64,000 nucleotides of DNA from Eriocheir sinensis (GCF_024679095.1 NC_066512.1:12499799-12563798); one strand, 5' to 3'. Counted from the stretch's first letter, positions 34,743-46,866 are shown. Translations and numbers: made by a program. Notes: generated by a model from the sequence alone, not told the origin.

Positions 34743-35785
34743 CTGCAAATCAATGGTAAAAGATCTGACTGGGGATGTGTTACGAGTGGGGTCCCACAAG
34801 GTTCGGTATTAGGTCCACTTTTGTTTATTATTTATATCAATGACTTAGATACAGGAATTAGTAGTGATGTTAGTAAATTTGCAGATGATACCAAGATCGG
34901 TAGAGTAATTGAGTCGGATCAGGACGCTAGTATTCTCCAAGGTGAACTCAACAGATTATATGACTGGGCGGATAAATGGCAGATGTAGTTCAATGTAGGG
35001 AAGTGCAGTATTCTGAGTGTAGGTAGGAACAACCCCTCACATAACTATTGCTTAAATGACACTCTCATAAGTAGGTCTGGGTGCGAGAGGGATTTAGGGT
35101 TCTTAGTGAGCTCTGATCTCCGTCCAAGGGCACAATGCATTCAAGCTAGAAATCGAGCTAATATGGTACTGGGATTTATTTCAAGGAGCGTAAGCAACAG
35201 AAGCCCCGAAGTCTTCCTCAAACTATATTTAGCATTAGTTAGACCTCATCTTGACTATGCGGTTCAGTTCTGGTCACCCTACTATAGAATGGATATCAAA
35301 ATGTTAGAATCGGTGCAGAGGAGGATGACTAAGATGATTCAGGGGTTGAGAAACTTGCCATACGAGGAAAGACTCAAACAGTTAAACTTGCATTCTCTAG
35401 AAAGGCGAAGGGTGCGTGGAGACATGATCGAGGTTTATAAATGGATGAAGGGCTTTAATAAGGGAGACATTCATAAGGTTTTGTTGGTAAGAGAACCGGG
35501 TAGGACACGAAGTAATGGGTTTAAACTGGATAAATTCAGATTCAACAGGGACATAGGCAAAAATTGGTTTACTAACAGGGTGGTGGATGAGTGGAATAGG
35601 CTTAGCAGTCATGTGGTGAGTGCCAATACAATTGTCACATTCAAAAATAGACTAGATAAATTCATGGACAGCGATATTAGGTGGGGTTAGATACACGGGA
35701 GCTTAGGGTCAAAGGAGCTGCCTCGTACAGGCCTACCGGCCTCTTGCAGACTCCTGCGTTCTTATGTTCTTATGTTCTTATGACG
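34743..35785 (+). pseudogene. CR1-like LINE, 5'-truncated copy
   Basis: Starts abruptly inside the RT (GCAAATCAATGGTAAAAGAT) and runs to the TTCTTATG tail repeats. Frame 34704-34988 carries SGVPQGSVLGPLLF and KFADDTKIGR, stops at a TAG where relatives have Trp, and resumes with 35106-35690 (VRPHLDYAVQFWSPYYRM). About 97 percent like 15377-17263 by eye, so a young copy of the same family. Confidence 0.9.
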
Positions 35786-35884
35786 ATGGTGCCAGTGCGA
35801 GTCTTCAGGCGAGGATCAGGTGATAAAATGAAAGTCCCGTGGAGGTCTTTTAAGAACAGCATTGCTTTGACTTATTGAGCTTCC

Positions 35885-35999
35885 ATGTCAGCAAGATGGC
35901 ACCACTATAAACACTTGCCTGCGCCATAACAGGCTGGGGGCGACCATCAGGACCCACCAAGAAAGTCTACCGGTGCCAGAGGCAGAACATAAAAAAAGA
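35885..35999 (+). repeat. Poly(A)-tailed SINE-like repeat, copy 5 (3' part)
   Basis: Contains ATGGCACCACTATAAACACT and the CGACCATCAGG core, ending in ACATAAAAAAAG. 36000-36416 after it has no recognised feature. Confidence 0.7.
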
Positions 36000-36416
36000 A
36001 AAGAAAAACAGACGACAGGTTATACCGGGTGAGGAAGGGTAACTTGACCAATTGTCGTTAAGACAAGTTAGACGTTAGACATTTTTGGAAAAGGGTTGCA
36101 TTGTACTAGATCAGCAGTCGGCAGCTTGCGGATCTTAGTTCTAAGAGACCTGTGCGGCTCCTGCCACCTACTTTCAAATGTCCAATATATCGTAAAAAAA
36201 AAGGAGCATACGCTCCAGACCAGCTCTCCAAAGAAACTCAGGAGCAGGTCAGATTAAAATTTAAACCCACCATCGTGACCAAATAATAAGCATGTTGTTT
36301 AAAAGTATGTTGTATTTGTTCAGTCATCGTAACAAACTATAAAGGATTGACAATAGGTTGCTAGCATCATATCAAGTTAAAGGAGTGACTTCACAAATAC
36401 AATAGTTTATTATATG

Positions 36417-36431
36417 ACAGATGCAATTATA

Positions 36432-36518
<87 letters not shown>

Positions 36519-36534
36519 GTTAGTTATTATTTTA

Positions 36535-36596
<62 letters not shown>

Positions 36597-36605
36597 TATT
36601 ATTAA
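36417..36605. repeat. (ATT)n microsatellite
   Basis: About 190 bp of ATT repeats with a short TTGTTAGTTATTATTTTAA interruption. The poly-Ile/Tyr/Asn frames are translated repeat. 36606-37300 holds no gene that I can identify. Confidence 0.97.
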
Positions 36606-37326
36606 CAATATTATTATAGTGTATTTGATTATCTTGCTTGTGGGTATATTATTTAACTCCCATATGAAGGAGAAAAATTCTAATGTTTTGTAATTTCCAT
36701 TCAAAATTTACACTGCGGCTCCAGCAGCACTGCTTTTCTGCCAAGTTTGAAGAAACTGGCTCTTCTAGAATTATGGGTTGCCGACCTCTGTCCTAGATGG
36801 TAGTTATGTGGGAGGTGGAAGTGGATATGGCAAATGGTAGGGAGTGAGGGGGAGAAGGGGAAGGAAGGTAGGTAATAAGGAAGGTAGAAGGGAAGAATAA
36901 GATGGGCAGGTAGAGTGCAGACCGTAGTCGGGATCAAACGTGGAGCCGCGGCAGCTGAACTTTGGAAACCAGGGGACTCTTTGTTGAAGGGACTCCTTAG
37001 GAGTGGATTAAATTTCATAATTGATCATGGTGAACCTTTACGGAATAGGGAAAACTCACATGAGGAGTAAGGGCAATTGAAGAGGGAGAGGGTACATTGT
37101 GCCCACGGCACCTTTAGGCCGTTCATGAGTGAACATGGAAAGCCCATGCAAAATTCGTTGGTTCAGGGACGGGGCCCGAGGTCGAGGTGGTGGTCACACG
37201 CTCCCTCTCCCCGGCATTGGGCACCAATCATTGATTGGTCCCGCTGCCTCTTTTGACAACAACAGAGTTCTAAAGGGGGCATTCAGAAGTGAATAATATA
37301 ATTTTGGTCTATATTTTCGTTCGCAG

Positions 37327-37638
37327 TGAACAAGATAATCAGCGGGACTGAGACTGAAGAATTCTCTTCGGCAGCGTTGAACATGGACGAGGGAGAAGCC
37401 GAAGGAAAAGGAGGCGGTGGAGGAGAATCAGGAGCAAGAGGAGGTGAGAATGAGAGTGATGAGAGAGTAGTCGAGGGCTTCGCCATGAACCTGGAGGGGA
37501 GAGGACCCGAGGTGGTCGCGGCGACTTACATGAGTCTACCTGATGACCTGGAGGCCTCCACCATGTGCTTCTGGGTCAAACTTTACCACTTCTGCCGCTT
37601 CAGTAGCATCTTCAGCGAGTCTGAAGTACAGATCTTCA
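37327..37638 (+). CDS. Channel gene exon 1: acidic linker and start of LamG/pentraxin-like domain
   Basis: Acceptor TTTTCGTTCGCAG ends at 37326. Donor A|GTGAGTACG at 37639. The exon is 312 nt with phase 1 at both ends, so an upstream exon (probably signal peptide) must exist; I could not find it. It encodes an acidic, Gly-rich stretch (GEAEGKGGGGGESGARGGEN) and then FAMNLEGRGPEVVAATYMSL and ASTMCFWVKL, the first strands of a concanavalin A-like LamG/pentraxin fold. The frame would run on past the donor to 37742, which is intron. Starting at an internal ATG is possible but would lose any signal peptide. Confidence 0.75.
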
Positions 37639-37904
37639 GTGAGTACGCAACACCCGCCATTCTCATAACCTCTTACTTCCGCCCTGATTGTTGTCTAGTT
37701 CGACACAGGTCTATTCCCCTACTCTGCTCCATATGTTCGTAATTCGTAAGAGGGACTTCTCATTGTAATTTTTATTTCACTCTTAATCTTCACTTACACA
37801 GTTCGTTCGCATTTGGTTCAGCTCACACTCGTGCGTACACTTTTCACTTACTATTGTAAACTATGACTTTTTACCTGCAGGATTATGTTAAGTGAATTCC
37901 ATCT

Positions 37905-38043
<139 letters not shown>

Positions 38044-38160
38044 TAAGTCTTCAATAAGTCTTCCTTCACTCTCACTCTCCTTCACTCTCCTTCACTCTTT
38101 CTTTCTTTCTTTCTTTCTTTCTTTTTTTCTTTCTTTCACTCTCTCTCTCTCTTTCACCAG

Positions 38161-39368
38161 TTCACGAGCGGAGCCTGAGTCTCGGCAAAAACACCTATTT
38201 CGTTTCCTACGCCGACGAGGTAGAGCTGCTGCAGTGGACACACTTCTGCATCGTCATCCACGACAAAGGCTTCGACGCATACATGAACGCTCGCCTCCTC
38301 ACGCCCACGAAGATAGTGGACACCAGGGATAATTTCAAGTCTCACGTGTTAAGAGGACGCCGGAGCTTCCTCATCTCCACCACCTCCACAAACTACTTTT
38401 TCTCTGGACTTCTGGCCGACATCAAACTCTTCCCGGCGATCCTTACACAAGCGGAGGTCGAGGATGTGCGGGCGGGCGTGCACCAAGGCGCAAACTACAC
38501 TCTCATCGTTGACAAAATTAACAATACTAATACGAACATTGCGGCCTCTGCACAACGAAGGTTTAATTACAAGGAATTACTTCAGCCGTTGCCAGACTAC
38601 AATACTTTGGTGATGTCTTCCACTTTGTTGTACGCAGAGACAGTCAGCGTCTGCAGGATGTACGGCGGAGTCCTGCCAGACAAGGACCAGGAAAGCATTC
38701 AGTCGATCTTCAGTAAATGTCAACCCCATGACGATGTTTTGATGGGAGACATTTGGGTTCACAACAACCCCCGCCACCTGAACGACACGTGTCAGATTAT
38801 TACATTCCGAAAAAATGAAAGTGTTTATTTAATGGATTGGCCGTGCAACAACATCGGAAGCGTCCTGTGTTGCCTCATTCCCCGCGTCAAGCGAGTCAAG
38901 GTTATCGGCGGGAGTTTGCCTGAGGTAAGATTTCTCATCGTGAAGTCCCCCGGAGAGGAACAAGTGACGCTTTACGGAGAACACACCCTGCAGGTGAGGT
39001 GGCAGACACCTCAGCTGGCGGAAGTGGTGACTAACACGGGAAAAGTGTCGTACACACAGAATGTCACCAATCAGCACTTCATGGGGCGCACGACATGGGA
39101 GGGAGCGGACGGGCAGAAGACCACGTTGAGTTTCTCTGTCTGCAAGGCGGGAGAGTTCAGTTGCTCCAACGGGGCCTGTGTGCCGCTGTCGAGTCGCTGT
39201 GACGGGGTTCCGGCAGACTGCAGTGATAATTCTGACGACGACAACACGTGCTGGCAGTTCCGGGGCCCTGACAACTTTTACTTTCGGCAACTACCCCCAG
39301 CAGACCCGCGCCTCAACATCACTATTCACATGACGCAAGTGCGCAGTGTGGACACGGACAAGAACCAG
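38161..39368 (+). CDS. Channel gene exon 2: LamG end, C-type-lectin-like segment, LDLa module
   Basis: Acceptor CTCTTTCACCAG ends at 38160, with a microsatellite pyrimidine tract before it. Donor CAG|GTTGAG at 39369, phase 0. Domains: rest of the LamG/pentraxin-like fold (to about 38485, with YFFSGLLADIKLF); a degenerate C-type-lectin-like region about 38570-38885 with CRMYGG, CQIITF and VLCCLIP; a linker of about 85 residues without known motif; one complete LDL-receptor class A repeat (39141-39251) with six cysteines and the calcium-type acidic motif CDGVPADCSDNSDDD; then the first ligand-binding-domain strand LNITIHMTQVRSVD. Several Asn-X-Ser/Thr sites suggest extracellular glycosylation. 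The frame has no stop across 1.2 kb. Confidence 0.9.
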
Positions 39369-39449
39369 GTTGAGGCAAGTTCTTGCTCTTTTTCAGAAGC
39401 GTATAAATTGCGGTGAGTGAGAAGCGGGAGAAACCTAAACATCCAAATC

Positions 39450-39655
<206 letters not shown>

Positions 39656-39694
39656 TCCTCACCTTCCCCCATTTACGGCCGTGCCCTGGTGCAG

Positions 39695-39941
39695 GTGCTG
39701 ATCGATGTGACCATGGTGTGGCGCGACGACAGGCTCACCTTCTACAACCTGCGGTCGTCCCCTCGCTATCCCAACGAATTGAAAAATGATATGCTCGACT
39801 TACTGTGGGCGCCGAAAATCTACTTCCCCACGGCGCTCTTCGAGGAAAACATCAACATCCGAGAGGGAAAGATGACCCGCAAAAAGGTGGAGTTGATACC
39901 CGACGGCCACGGTTCCCCGACCACCGACTCCAGCTATGAGG
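39695..39941 (+). CDS. Channel gene exon 3: ligand-binding domain, part 1
   Basis: Acceptor GTGCCCTGGTGCAG ends at 39694. Donor G|GTACGAAG at 39942. Joining exon 2 in phase 0 gives NQVLIDVTMVWRDDRLTFYN, the Trp-containing strand of Cys-loop receptors, followed by LLWAPKIYFPTALFEENINI, equivalent to the usual W-x-P-D-x-F-F-x-N-E region. The exon ends with a Pro/Ser/Asp-rich loop (DGHGSPTTDSSYEG). Proposed end is phase 1. Confidence 0.85.
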
Positions 39942-40571
39942 GTACGAAGGGCGGTGGACACGGACTATGAGGCGTTGGGAAGGGAAGATGGGGGTATGGG
40001 GCCTCGGGACATGGAAGGGGAAGAGATGGGACATGGAAGGGGAAGAGATGAAGACTTGGAGACTGATGGCGTAAGTAAGAAAAGGAAGAAAATGTGACAC
40101 GGGATCGAGGCCACGGAAAAGAATGAAATAGAGGACAGGATAAATGATGGCAAGGGACAGGGAGAGAGGTTGGGAAAGGAATTGAAGGTGTGGAAGGGGA
40201 GAAAGGGAGCACACGAGCTAATCCAGGGGTAAGGGCAGGAAGGAGACTTTGTGGGAATGAGTAATGGATTAATATCAGAAGGCCAAAACGAATATGTATA
40301 AGTAAAGAGGGTAAGGACTAAGTAGCTAAGAAAGGCAGATATGAGAGCAATAGCAGATAAAATATGAAAGTAATAAGCTAATAACAGAAGTAATACATAC
40401 CTAAAAAAGGCAAAAATTTGTAGATGAAAACTGACACCCACACGTAAGAAAAGTAGTTTACATAAAATTATGAGATGTTTATAACGTAGAACTCATAATT
40501 ATCAATTAAATATAAACACATAAGGCAATGACTTAAAGAGGGGTAGGCAAGGGCAAGGCAATATAGTAATG

Positions 40572-40985
<414 letters not shown>

Positions 40986-41013
40986 CAACCACATCCTCTG
41001 GCTGTCTCCCCAG

Positions 41014-41116
41014 CACTGCTGTACCCCAGGAGCAGGTGAGGATACAGCAGAGGATCATCGGGCTCCTCACCTCGACCTGCACCTTCCAGCTCCGGGCCTT
41101 CCCCTTCGATGTGCAA
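41014..41116 (+). CDS. Channel gene exon 4: ligand-binding domain with first Cys of the Cys loop
   Basis: Best acceptor is GGCTGTCTCCCCAG (ends 41013); donor CAA|GTAAGG at 41117, phase 0. The frame fixed by the 3' side reads TAVPQEQVRIQQRIIGLLTS then TCTFQLRAFPFDVQ, whose Cys and FPFD are the start of the Cys loop. With this acceptor the exon needs a phase-2 predecessor while exon 3 ends in phase 1; see findings. Acceptors at 41030 or 41036 would be phase 0. The exon sits directly after a 400-bp (GA)n tract. Confidence 0.75.
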
Positions 41117-41148
41117 GTAAGGTTTGAGGCATGCAAGCTCACGCACGG

Positions 41149-41155
41149 GCGCGCG

Positions 41156-41212
<57 letters not shown>

Positions 41213-41216
41213 ACAC
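41149..41216. repeat. (GC)n-(AC)n microsatellite in intron 4
   Basis: GCGCGCGCGCGCGC followed by a CA run of about 50 bp. Confidence 0.95.
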
Positions 41217-41311
41217 TAAAAAAATACAAATATAATGCCTATGAATGCAAATGACTCGAAATAGTCAATATACAGACCTGATCCTTCATGAGGAAGAATA
41301 GGAACGTTGTC

Positions 41312-42685
41312 ACAAGCACCTTTCCACTTCTAACCTTCTATCTGATCGCCAGTATGGGTTCCGCAAGTGGCGTTCTACTGGCGATCTTCTTGCTCTCTTA
41401 ACTGACTCTTGGTCATCCTCTCTTAGCCATCTCGGTGAAACTTTCTCTGTTGCGCTAGACATATCGAAAGCCTTCGACAGAGTCTGGCACAAGTCTTTGC
41501 TTTCTAAACTGCCCTTTTTCGGATTCTATCCTTCTCTCTGTTCCTTTATCTCCAGTTTCCTTTCCGGCCGTTCTATCTCGGCGGTGGTAGACGGTCACTG
41601 TTCTTCCCCTAAACCTATTAACAGTGGTGTTCCACAGGGTTCTGTCCTATCACCCACTCTCTTCCTGTTATTCACCAATGATCTTCTTTCCATAACCAAC
41701 TGTCCTGTCCACTCATACGCCGACGATTCCACTCTGCATTATTTAACTTCTTTCAATAGAAGACCATCCCAACAGGAAGTACATGACTCCAGACTGGAGG
41801 CTGCAGAACGCTTAACCTCAGACCTTGCTATCATTTACGATTGGGGTAGAAGGAACCTTGTGTCCTTAAATGCCTCAAAAACTCAATTTCTCCACCTATC
41901 AACTCGACACAATCTTCCAAACACCTATCCCCTATTCTTCGACAACACTCAGCTGTCACCTTCAACACTAAATATCCTCGGTCTATCCTTAACTAAAAAT
42001 CTTAACTGGAAACTTCATATCTCCTCTCTCACTAAATCAGCCTCCTCGAGGTTGGGCGTTCTGTATCGTCTCCGCCAGTTCTTCTCCCCCGCACAGTTGC
42101 TATCCATATACAGGGGCCTTGTCCACCCTCGTAAGGAGTATGCATCTCACGTGGGGGGGGGGTTCCACTCACACAGCTCTATTGGACAGAGTGGAGTCTA
42201 AGGCTCTTCGTTTCATCAGCTCTCATCCTCTTACTGATAGTCTTCTACCTCTTAAATTCCGTCGCGATGTTGCCTCTCTCTCTATCTTCTATCGATATTT
42301 TCACGCTGACTGCTCTTCTGAACGTGCTAACTGCATGCCTCCCCCCCTCCCGCGGCCTCGCCTCACACGACTTTCTAATCAAGCTCATCCCTATACTGTC
42401 CAAACCCCTTATGCAAGAGTTAACCAGCATCTTCACTCTTTCATCCCTCACGCTGGTAAACTCTGGAACAATCTTCCTTCATCAGTATTTCCTCCTGCCT
42501 ACGACTTGAACTCTTTCAAGAGGAGGGTATCTGGACACCTCTCCTCCCAAAATTAACCTCTCTTTTTGGCCACTCCTCTGTACTCTATTCAGGAGCAGTA
42601 AGTAGCGGCCTTTTTTTTTCATAATTGTTTTCTTTTTTTTTCACGCCCTTGAACTGTCTTTTTTTCGTAAAAAAAAAAATTAATT
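41312..42685 (+). pseudogene. Family-2 LINE in intron 4, 5'-truncated
   Basis: Begins inside the RT (CACAAGCACCTTTCCACTTC) and ends with GAACTGTCTTTTTTTCGT plus oligo(A). Frames 41497-42201 (SGVPQGSVLSPTLF, YADDS active site) and 42119-42556 (C-terminus to HLSSQN), split by one frameshift at a G run near 42155. Same strand as the host gene. 42686-42909 is ordinary intron. Confidence 0.9.
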
Positions 42686-42909
42686 TCTGTATTCTTGGGT
42701 GACAAAGAAGCCCGCATGTCTTTCTAATTGACACATTCTTTACTCCCCTAAAAGAATAAATTCTTTTTATCTACGATTGCCAAAAATTGTATACATGTAA
42801 ACATGTATTGGACATTAATTCTTGCTGATTTTCCCCCCATCTCCCCTCCGTCTGTGTATGTCTGTCTGTCCGTTCTTTTCTACATTCTGTCCATCCTTCC
42901 CTCCCTGAG

Positions 42910-43053
42910 ATGTGCAAGATCCCGGTGGAGTTGCATGCTCAGGGGGATCTACAGGTGGCCGAGGAACACCTGGTTGTGAGCAGCCCGGACCTCTCCCTGC
43001 CTGTGTTCGAGTTCCTGCCCGTCCGCTGCTCCTTCAACGCGTCCCGTCCACAG
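42910..43053 (+). CDS. Channel gene exon 5: second Cys of the Cys loop to pre-M1
   Basis: Acceptor CTCCCTGAG ends at 42909; donor CAG|GTGAGC at 43054; 144 nt, phase 0 both sides. Joining to exon 4 gives C-TFQLRAFPFDVQM-C: exactly 13 residues between the cysteines, the defining spacing of the family. Then KIPVELHAQGDLQVAEEHLV, and VRCSFNASRP at the loop C position, with a potential N-glycosylation site. Confidence 0.9.
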
Positions 43054-43699
43054 GTGAGCCGCGGGGACAGGTGGGTCCGGCAGGTGGGTCCGGAAACCTT
43101 GGGTGAGGCTCGGCGTCGCGTCTCTTCACACTTTCCCAGGAATAATGAAGAGTCCTTTCGCTGATTATTCCTTGCGCTGATGTGTTCCAGTTTGGTTCCT
43201 GTATTTATTCTATATTTTTAAGGATCGGCGAGTTTTGAGCTTTTTAGTTTATTTTGCCTTTAGACCTTCGTAGTAAAAATATATTCCTCGCCAATGTTAT
43301 TTATAGTTGAACGATCTCTAACTCTATTTTCTTTTCCTTGATGACTGTGTTCCGATCTCTTCTTGGAAAGACGGATATCCTTTTCACCCGTTCTTTTTGT
43401 CACTATTTGTCTTTACTTGTTTAATATACATTTTGACGAGTACCAAGAGATCTGATGACTTTGAAGAGATCTTCAGTTTTCTATAAGATTATGAAGAGGA
43501 TTTTCTCCTCATTATTATGACTTCTAGTTTTAAAGGGGTAGGCCATATCCATTAATATCTCTATTTCGAGATTACAAGAAAAATTTGTGAGAATAAAATT
43601 TTCTCACTTGTGAAAACTAATACGAGGTCTTTCTCATTCCTTCACATTGCTTGTGTGTCCGTTGCCTTCCCCTGCCCCGCCACGGCGACACACCAGCAG

Positions 43700-43885
43700 A
43701 GGGTGGAGATAGGGCTGCTGCTACAGCGACGCAACGGGGCCTTTATGCTATCCTCGATAGGGCCGTGTGTGGTATTGGCGCTGCTGGGCCACCTTTCCTT
43801 CTTAGCCTTTCCACTACACCTCTTCACTGACAGGGCCTCCACCTCCCTCTCGCTGCTCATCGTGGTGGCGGCTCTCTTTTCCCAG
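43700..43885 (+). CDS. Channel gene exon 6: M1 and pore-lining M2
   Basis: Acceptor ACACACCAGCAG ends at 43699 (an alternative 3 nt upstream adds a Gln). 186 nt, phase 0. Encodes VEIGLLLQRRNGAF, the M1 helix (SSIGPCVVLALLGHLSFLAF) and M2 (DRASTSLSLLIVVAALFSQ). The donor after CAG is GCAAGT, so the intron appears to be GC-AG. The frame without splicing would run on to 44005. The usual anion filter PAR and cation filter GE/K are both absent at the M1-M2 loop. Confidence 0.87.
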
Positions 43886-44019
43886 GCAAGTCACCCAAAT
43901 TACTGTTATCTTTTCGTCCCGCAAGGTTTTTGGAGCACTTTGTTCAGGGCGCATTGTATATACATGTTTTCTCCAATACTGATAGCTATCACTGTTATAT
44001 ATTGAAATATTGTATATTG

Positions 44020-44828
44020 GTGAACAAGCCTACAACTTTGCTATCCTCAACGATCTAGAGCAGTTTGTTCACCCTACACGTATTCCCGACCGCCTTGGAG
44101 ATACGCCCAACATTCTAGACCTCTTCCTCACACTGTTCTCTCCGTTAGGCTCCTCCGATCACAATCTTAATTCTCCATTCTGTTCTATCGCTCCTGTACA
44201 GCCTCTGGACCCACCGAAGAGGTGATGCTTCTGGCATTTTGCTTCAGCTCGGTTGGACGACCTGACGATGTACTTCTCCGATTTCCCGTGGAATGATTAC
44301 TGCTTCCAGGAGAGAGACCCCTCTGTGTGTGCCCAGCGCATCACAGAGGTGATTGTCTCTGGAATGGAGGCACACATTCCACGTACTTTCTCTACACCTC
44401 ATGCTAAAAACCTTGGTTCAATCACGCTTGCTCTCGTGCTATTAAAGATAGAGAGGCAGCTCACAAAAGGTACCAGAGCCTTCGCACTCCTGCTAATCAT
44501 GATCTTTACATTTCCGCCCGGAATCGTGCCAAATCTATTCTCCGACTTACCAAAAACTCTTTCATTAATAGAAAATGCCGCAACCTTGCTTTTTCTAATT
44601 CTTCCCGAGACTTCTGGCACCTAGCTAAAAATATCTCCTCCAATTTCACTTCTTCATCTTTTCCTCCTCTCCTTAACCCTGACGGCAGCACCGCCGTCTC
44701 ATCTATCTCTAAGGCTGAACTCTTCTCTCAAACTTTCTGTAAAAAACTCCACTCTGGACGATTCTGGGAGTATTCCTCCAAAATCATCCCCCCTCTATCT
44801 TCTTTATGCCTGTTATTAAGATTCTTAG
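44020..44828 (+). pseudogene. Family-2 LINE in intron 6, segment 1 (endonuclease to linker)
   Basis: Starts with GAACAAGCCTACAACTTTGC, carries the SSDHN endonuclease motif (44150) and the endonuclease-RT linker, and stops at GTTATTAAGATTCTTA, where the uninterrupted copies continue AAGAATGATG. That continuation is found at 46867, so this copy is split by the 44829-46866 element. Confidence 0.88.
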
Positions 44829-46866
44829 CCCTGGATCACCAGCGTTATAAATTGTACTTTATTACCAGACTTGTCCGGGATTCCAGACACATTTTGCAGG
44901 GCAAAAAACAACTATAGAAATGGTACAAAATTTACTGCTATATTATTAACATAAAGTAGATACATTTCTAAACTTATTTATCTAATAATGAAATTGGACC
45001 TTGAAATTAGTATTTAAAAAAATCACGAAAAAAAGACGTAAAAATGGCCAAATAAAAAAAAAAAAAAAAAAAAAAAGACTTTTGTTACAAAAAGCACAGC
45101 CAGCCGCAGTGTTGTGGTAAGCTGCTCCAACTTGCAAGACGTTTAGTGCAGATGTCCACAGGGATTCTCCAGCCCCCTAGGCCTTATGCCTTCGAGAGAA
45201 CGGAGAAGGATAAACAAAGAAAACGATTTTTTGGAGGTAAACTGTTATACTTCTGATTTCACCAGACATGCCCGAAATCTTAGACAATGGTGCCCTATAT
45301 CCATAGCTGGGCACGATATCAGAAAACCTTATTCCCGATAACCGATAACTGATAATATAATACCTTATCGGGGATAACCGATATTCGTTAATTAACTGGA
45401 GACACAAATATAGGCGATAACCAATAACCGATATCCGATATAAATCCACAACTCCGATACTAACTAGCGATAAGTCCGATAGGTGAAAAAGATACTATAT
45501 TGATATGTTAAATAAAAAAAAAGATGAATTCAGCTTTTCATTATTTGTATTTTAGAAAACTTACAAAACCTGAAAACCACACGTTGACACCTACATATGG
45601 ACGGTAATACTAGAAACGCCTGAACCGGTGTTGTGTTATTTGGCGTCCCCACCGTCAAAAGCTGGCGATTTTGTTTACAAACACTGGTCTCTCGTGAACT
45701 GCGCATGCTCAGACCAGCAAGCGTAGACCTCTACAGTCTCACAAAGCTTTTTAACCGTAATTAAGAGTTACTGGAAAGCTGAATCAGACGTACAGTACCA
45801 CTACCACTTTCAAGAACGACACTCTGTACGAGTTGTATTTATATGTACAGCGTGTCGTTCTAGAAACAGCGAGGATGGTGGTACTGTATGTCTGATTCAG
45901 CCTTCCAGCAACTCTTAGGGTCGTATTACAAGACAAGCCCAAGAACACATATTTGCCAAGGCTTTCGTAGGAGTTGTGGGCATTTCCAGAGGTAGTTTTA
46001 TGACCCTGGTGGTAGTGTGACCCTTCTTCTGTACCATGAACTTAAAGAACCACTCATTAAAACCCGATTGATCCCCTCTTTGACCTTTAGAAATAGCTGA
46101 TGTGATATGGCAAAGTGTCTTGTAATACCAGCCTTAATGTGTTAAAAAGCTTTGTGACACTGTACAGGGCTAGGTTTACTGGTCTGAACATGTGTAGTTC
46201 ACGAGAGGCCAGTGTTTGTAAACAAAAGCGCCAGCTTTTGACGATGGGACACCAAATAACACAACACCGGGTGCCTTCAATACCATGGCATGCCACATGC
46301 TCACAAACGAATATGGAATATCAAATTTCAGGCAGTGAATAATCATTTTGGGGGCAAAGTTATATGATTTTTCTCTGATATATTGATTTTTGAGTCTAAC
46401 ATAAAAAAAATAACCTAGTGTTTTAATGTTGATGATCTAAGTATGAAATCTCTTCACCGAAGATATTTCATACCCCGAAGTTTTTTCATACAACACCAGG
46501 CGCCCGGGCAACGCATGCGCAGTAAGGAGGAGACAATGGTTTTATTCTGAAAGGCGGGAAAAAGTAGCGACTATCGCTAGTTTGGTTACAAAAGTAACGA
46601 AGATGCCGATATATATTTAAATAAGTAGCGGATGTCCGATAACCCGATTTTGTTATCAGCGATAAAGTATCGCAATAACTTATCGCGATAACGCCCAGCT
46701 ATGCCTATATCTATGGTACATACATGAGCCCCATGAAAGCACCTCACAAGGCAAGACCACAACCCAAACTAAGATGTCAGGGGCCCCCAGCCTCATAGGC
46801 CTAGCATCGTTTTCTCAGCGACACAAAATAGGCCTCTCGACGGGATTCCGGACTGGTGATCCAGGG
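44829..46866. mobile_element. piggyBac-type non-autonomous element (contains nested hAT)
   Basis: Perfect 14-bp TIRs CCCTGGATCACCAG / CTGGTGATCCAGGG. Flanks are TTAG (44825-44828) and TTAA (46867-46870); the interrupted LINE has TTAA at this site in other copies, so the target was TTAA with one later change. CCC-starting TIRs and TTAA targets define piggyBac-type elements. Without the nested element it is only about 630 bp, with a poly(A) run at 45052-45077 and no transposase. Confidence 0.85.
45302..46703. mobile_element. hAT-type element nested in the piggyBac-type element, long internal inverted repeats
   Basis: Ends CATAGCTGGGC / GCCCAGCTATG with a perfect 8-bp duplication CCTATATC at 45294-45301 and 46704-46711. 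Terminal regions are rich in CGATA/TATCG motifs. Inside, 45625-45790 is inverted at about 46090-46270 (both contain GTTTACAAACACTGG and CAAAGCTTTTTAAC), and a smaller palindrome around 45770-45930 shares CAGACGTACAGTACC-like arms. No transposase frame. Confidence 0.88.

Noticed and set aside
38829..39290. Minus-strand ORFs of 60-150 codons opposite exon 2
   Set aside because: Antisense shadows of a GC-rich true exon; no motifs.
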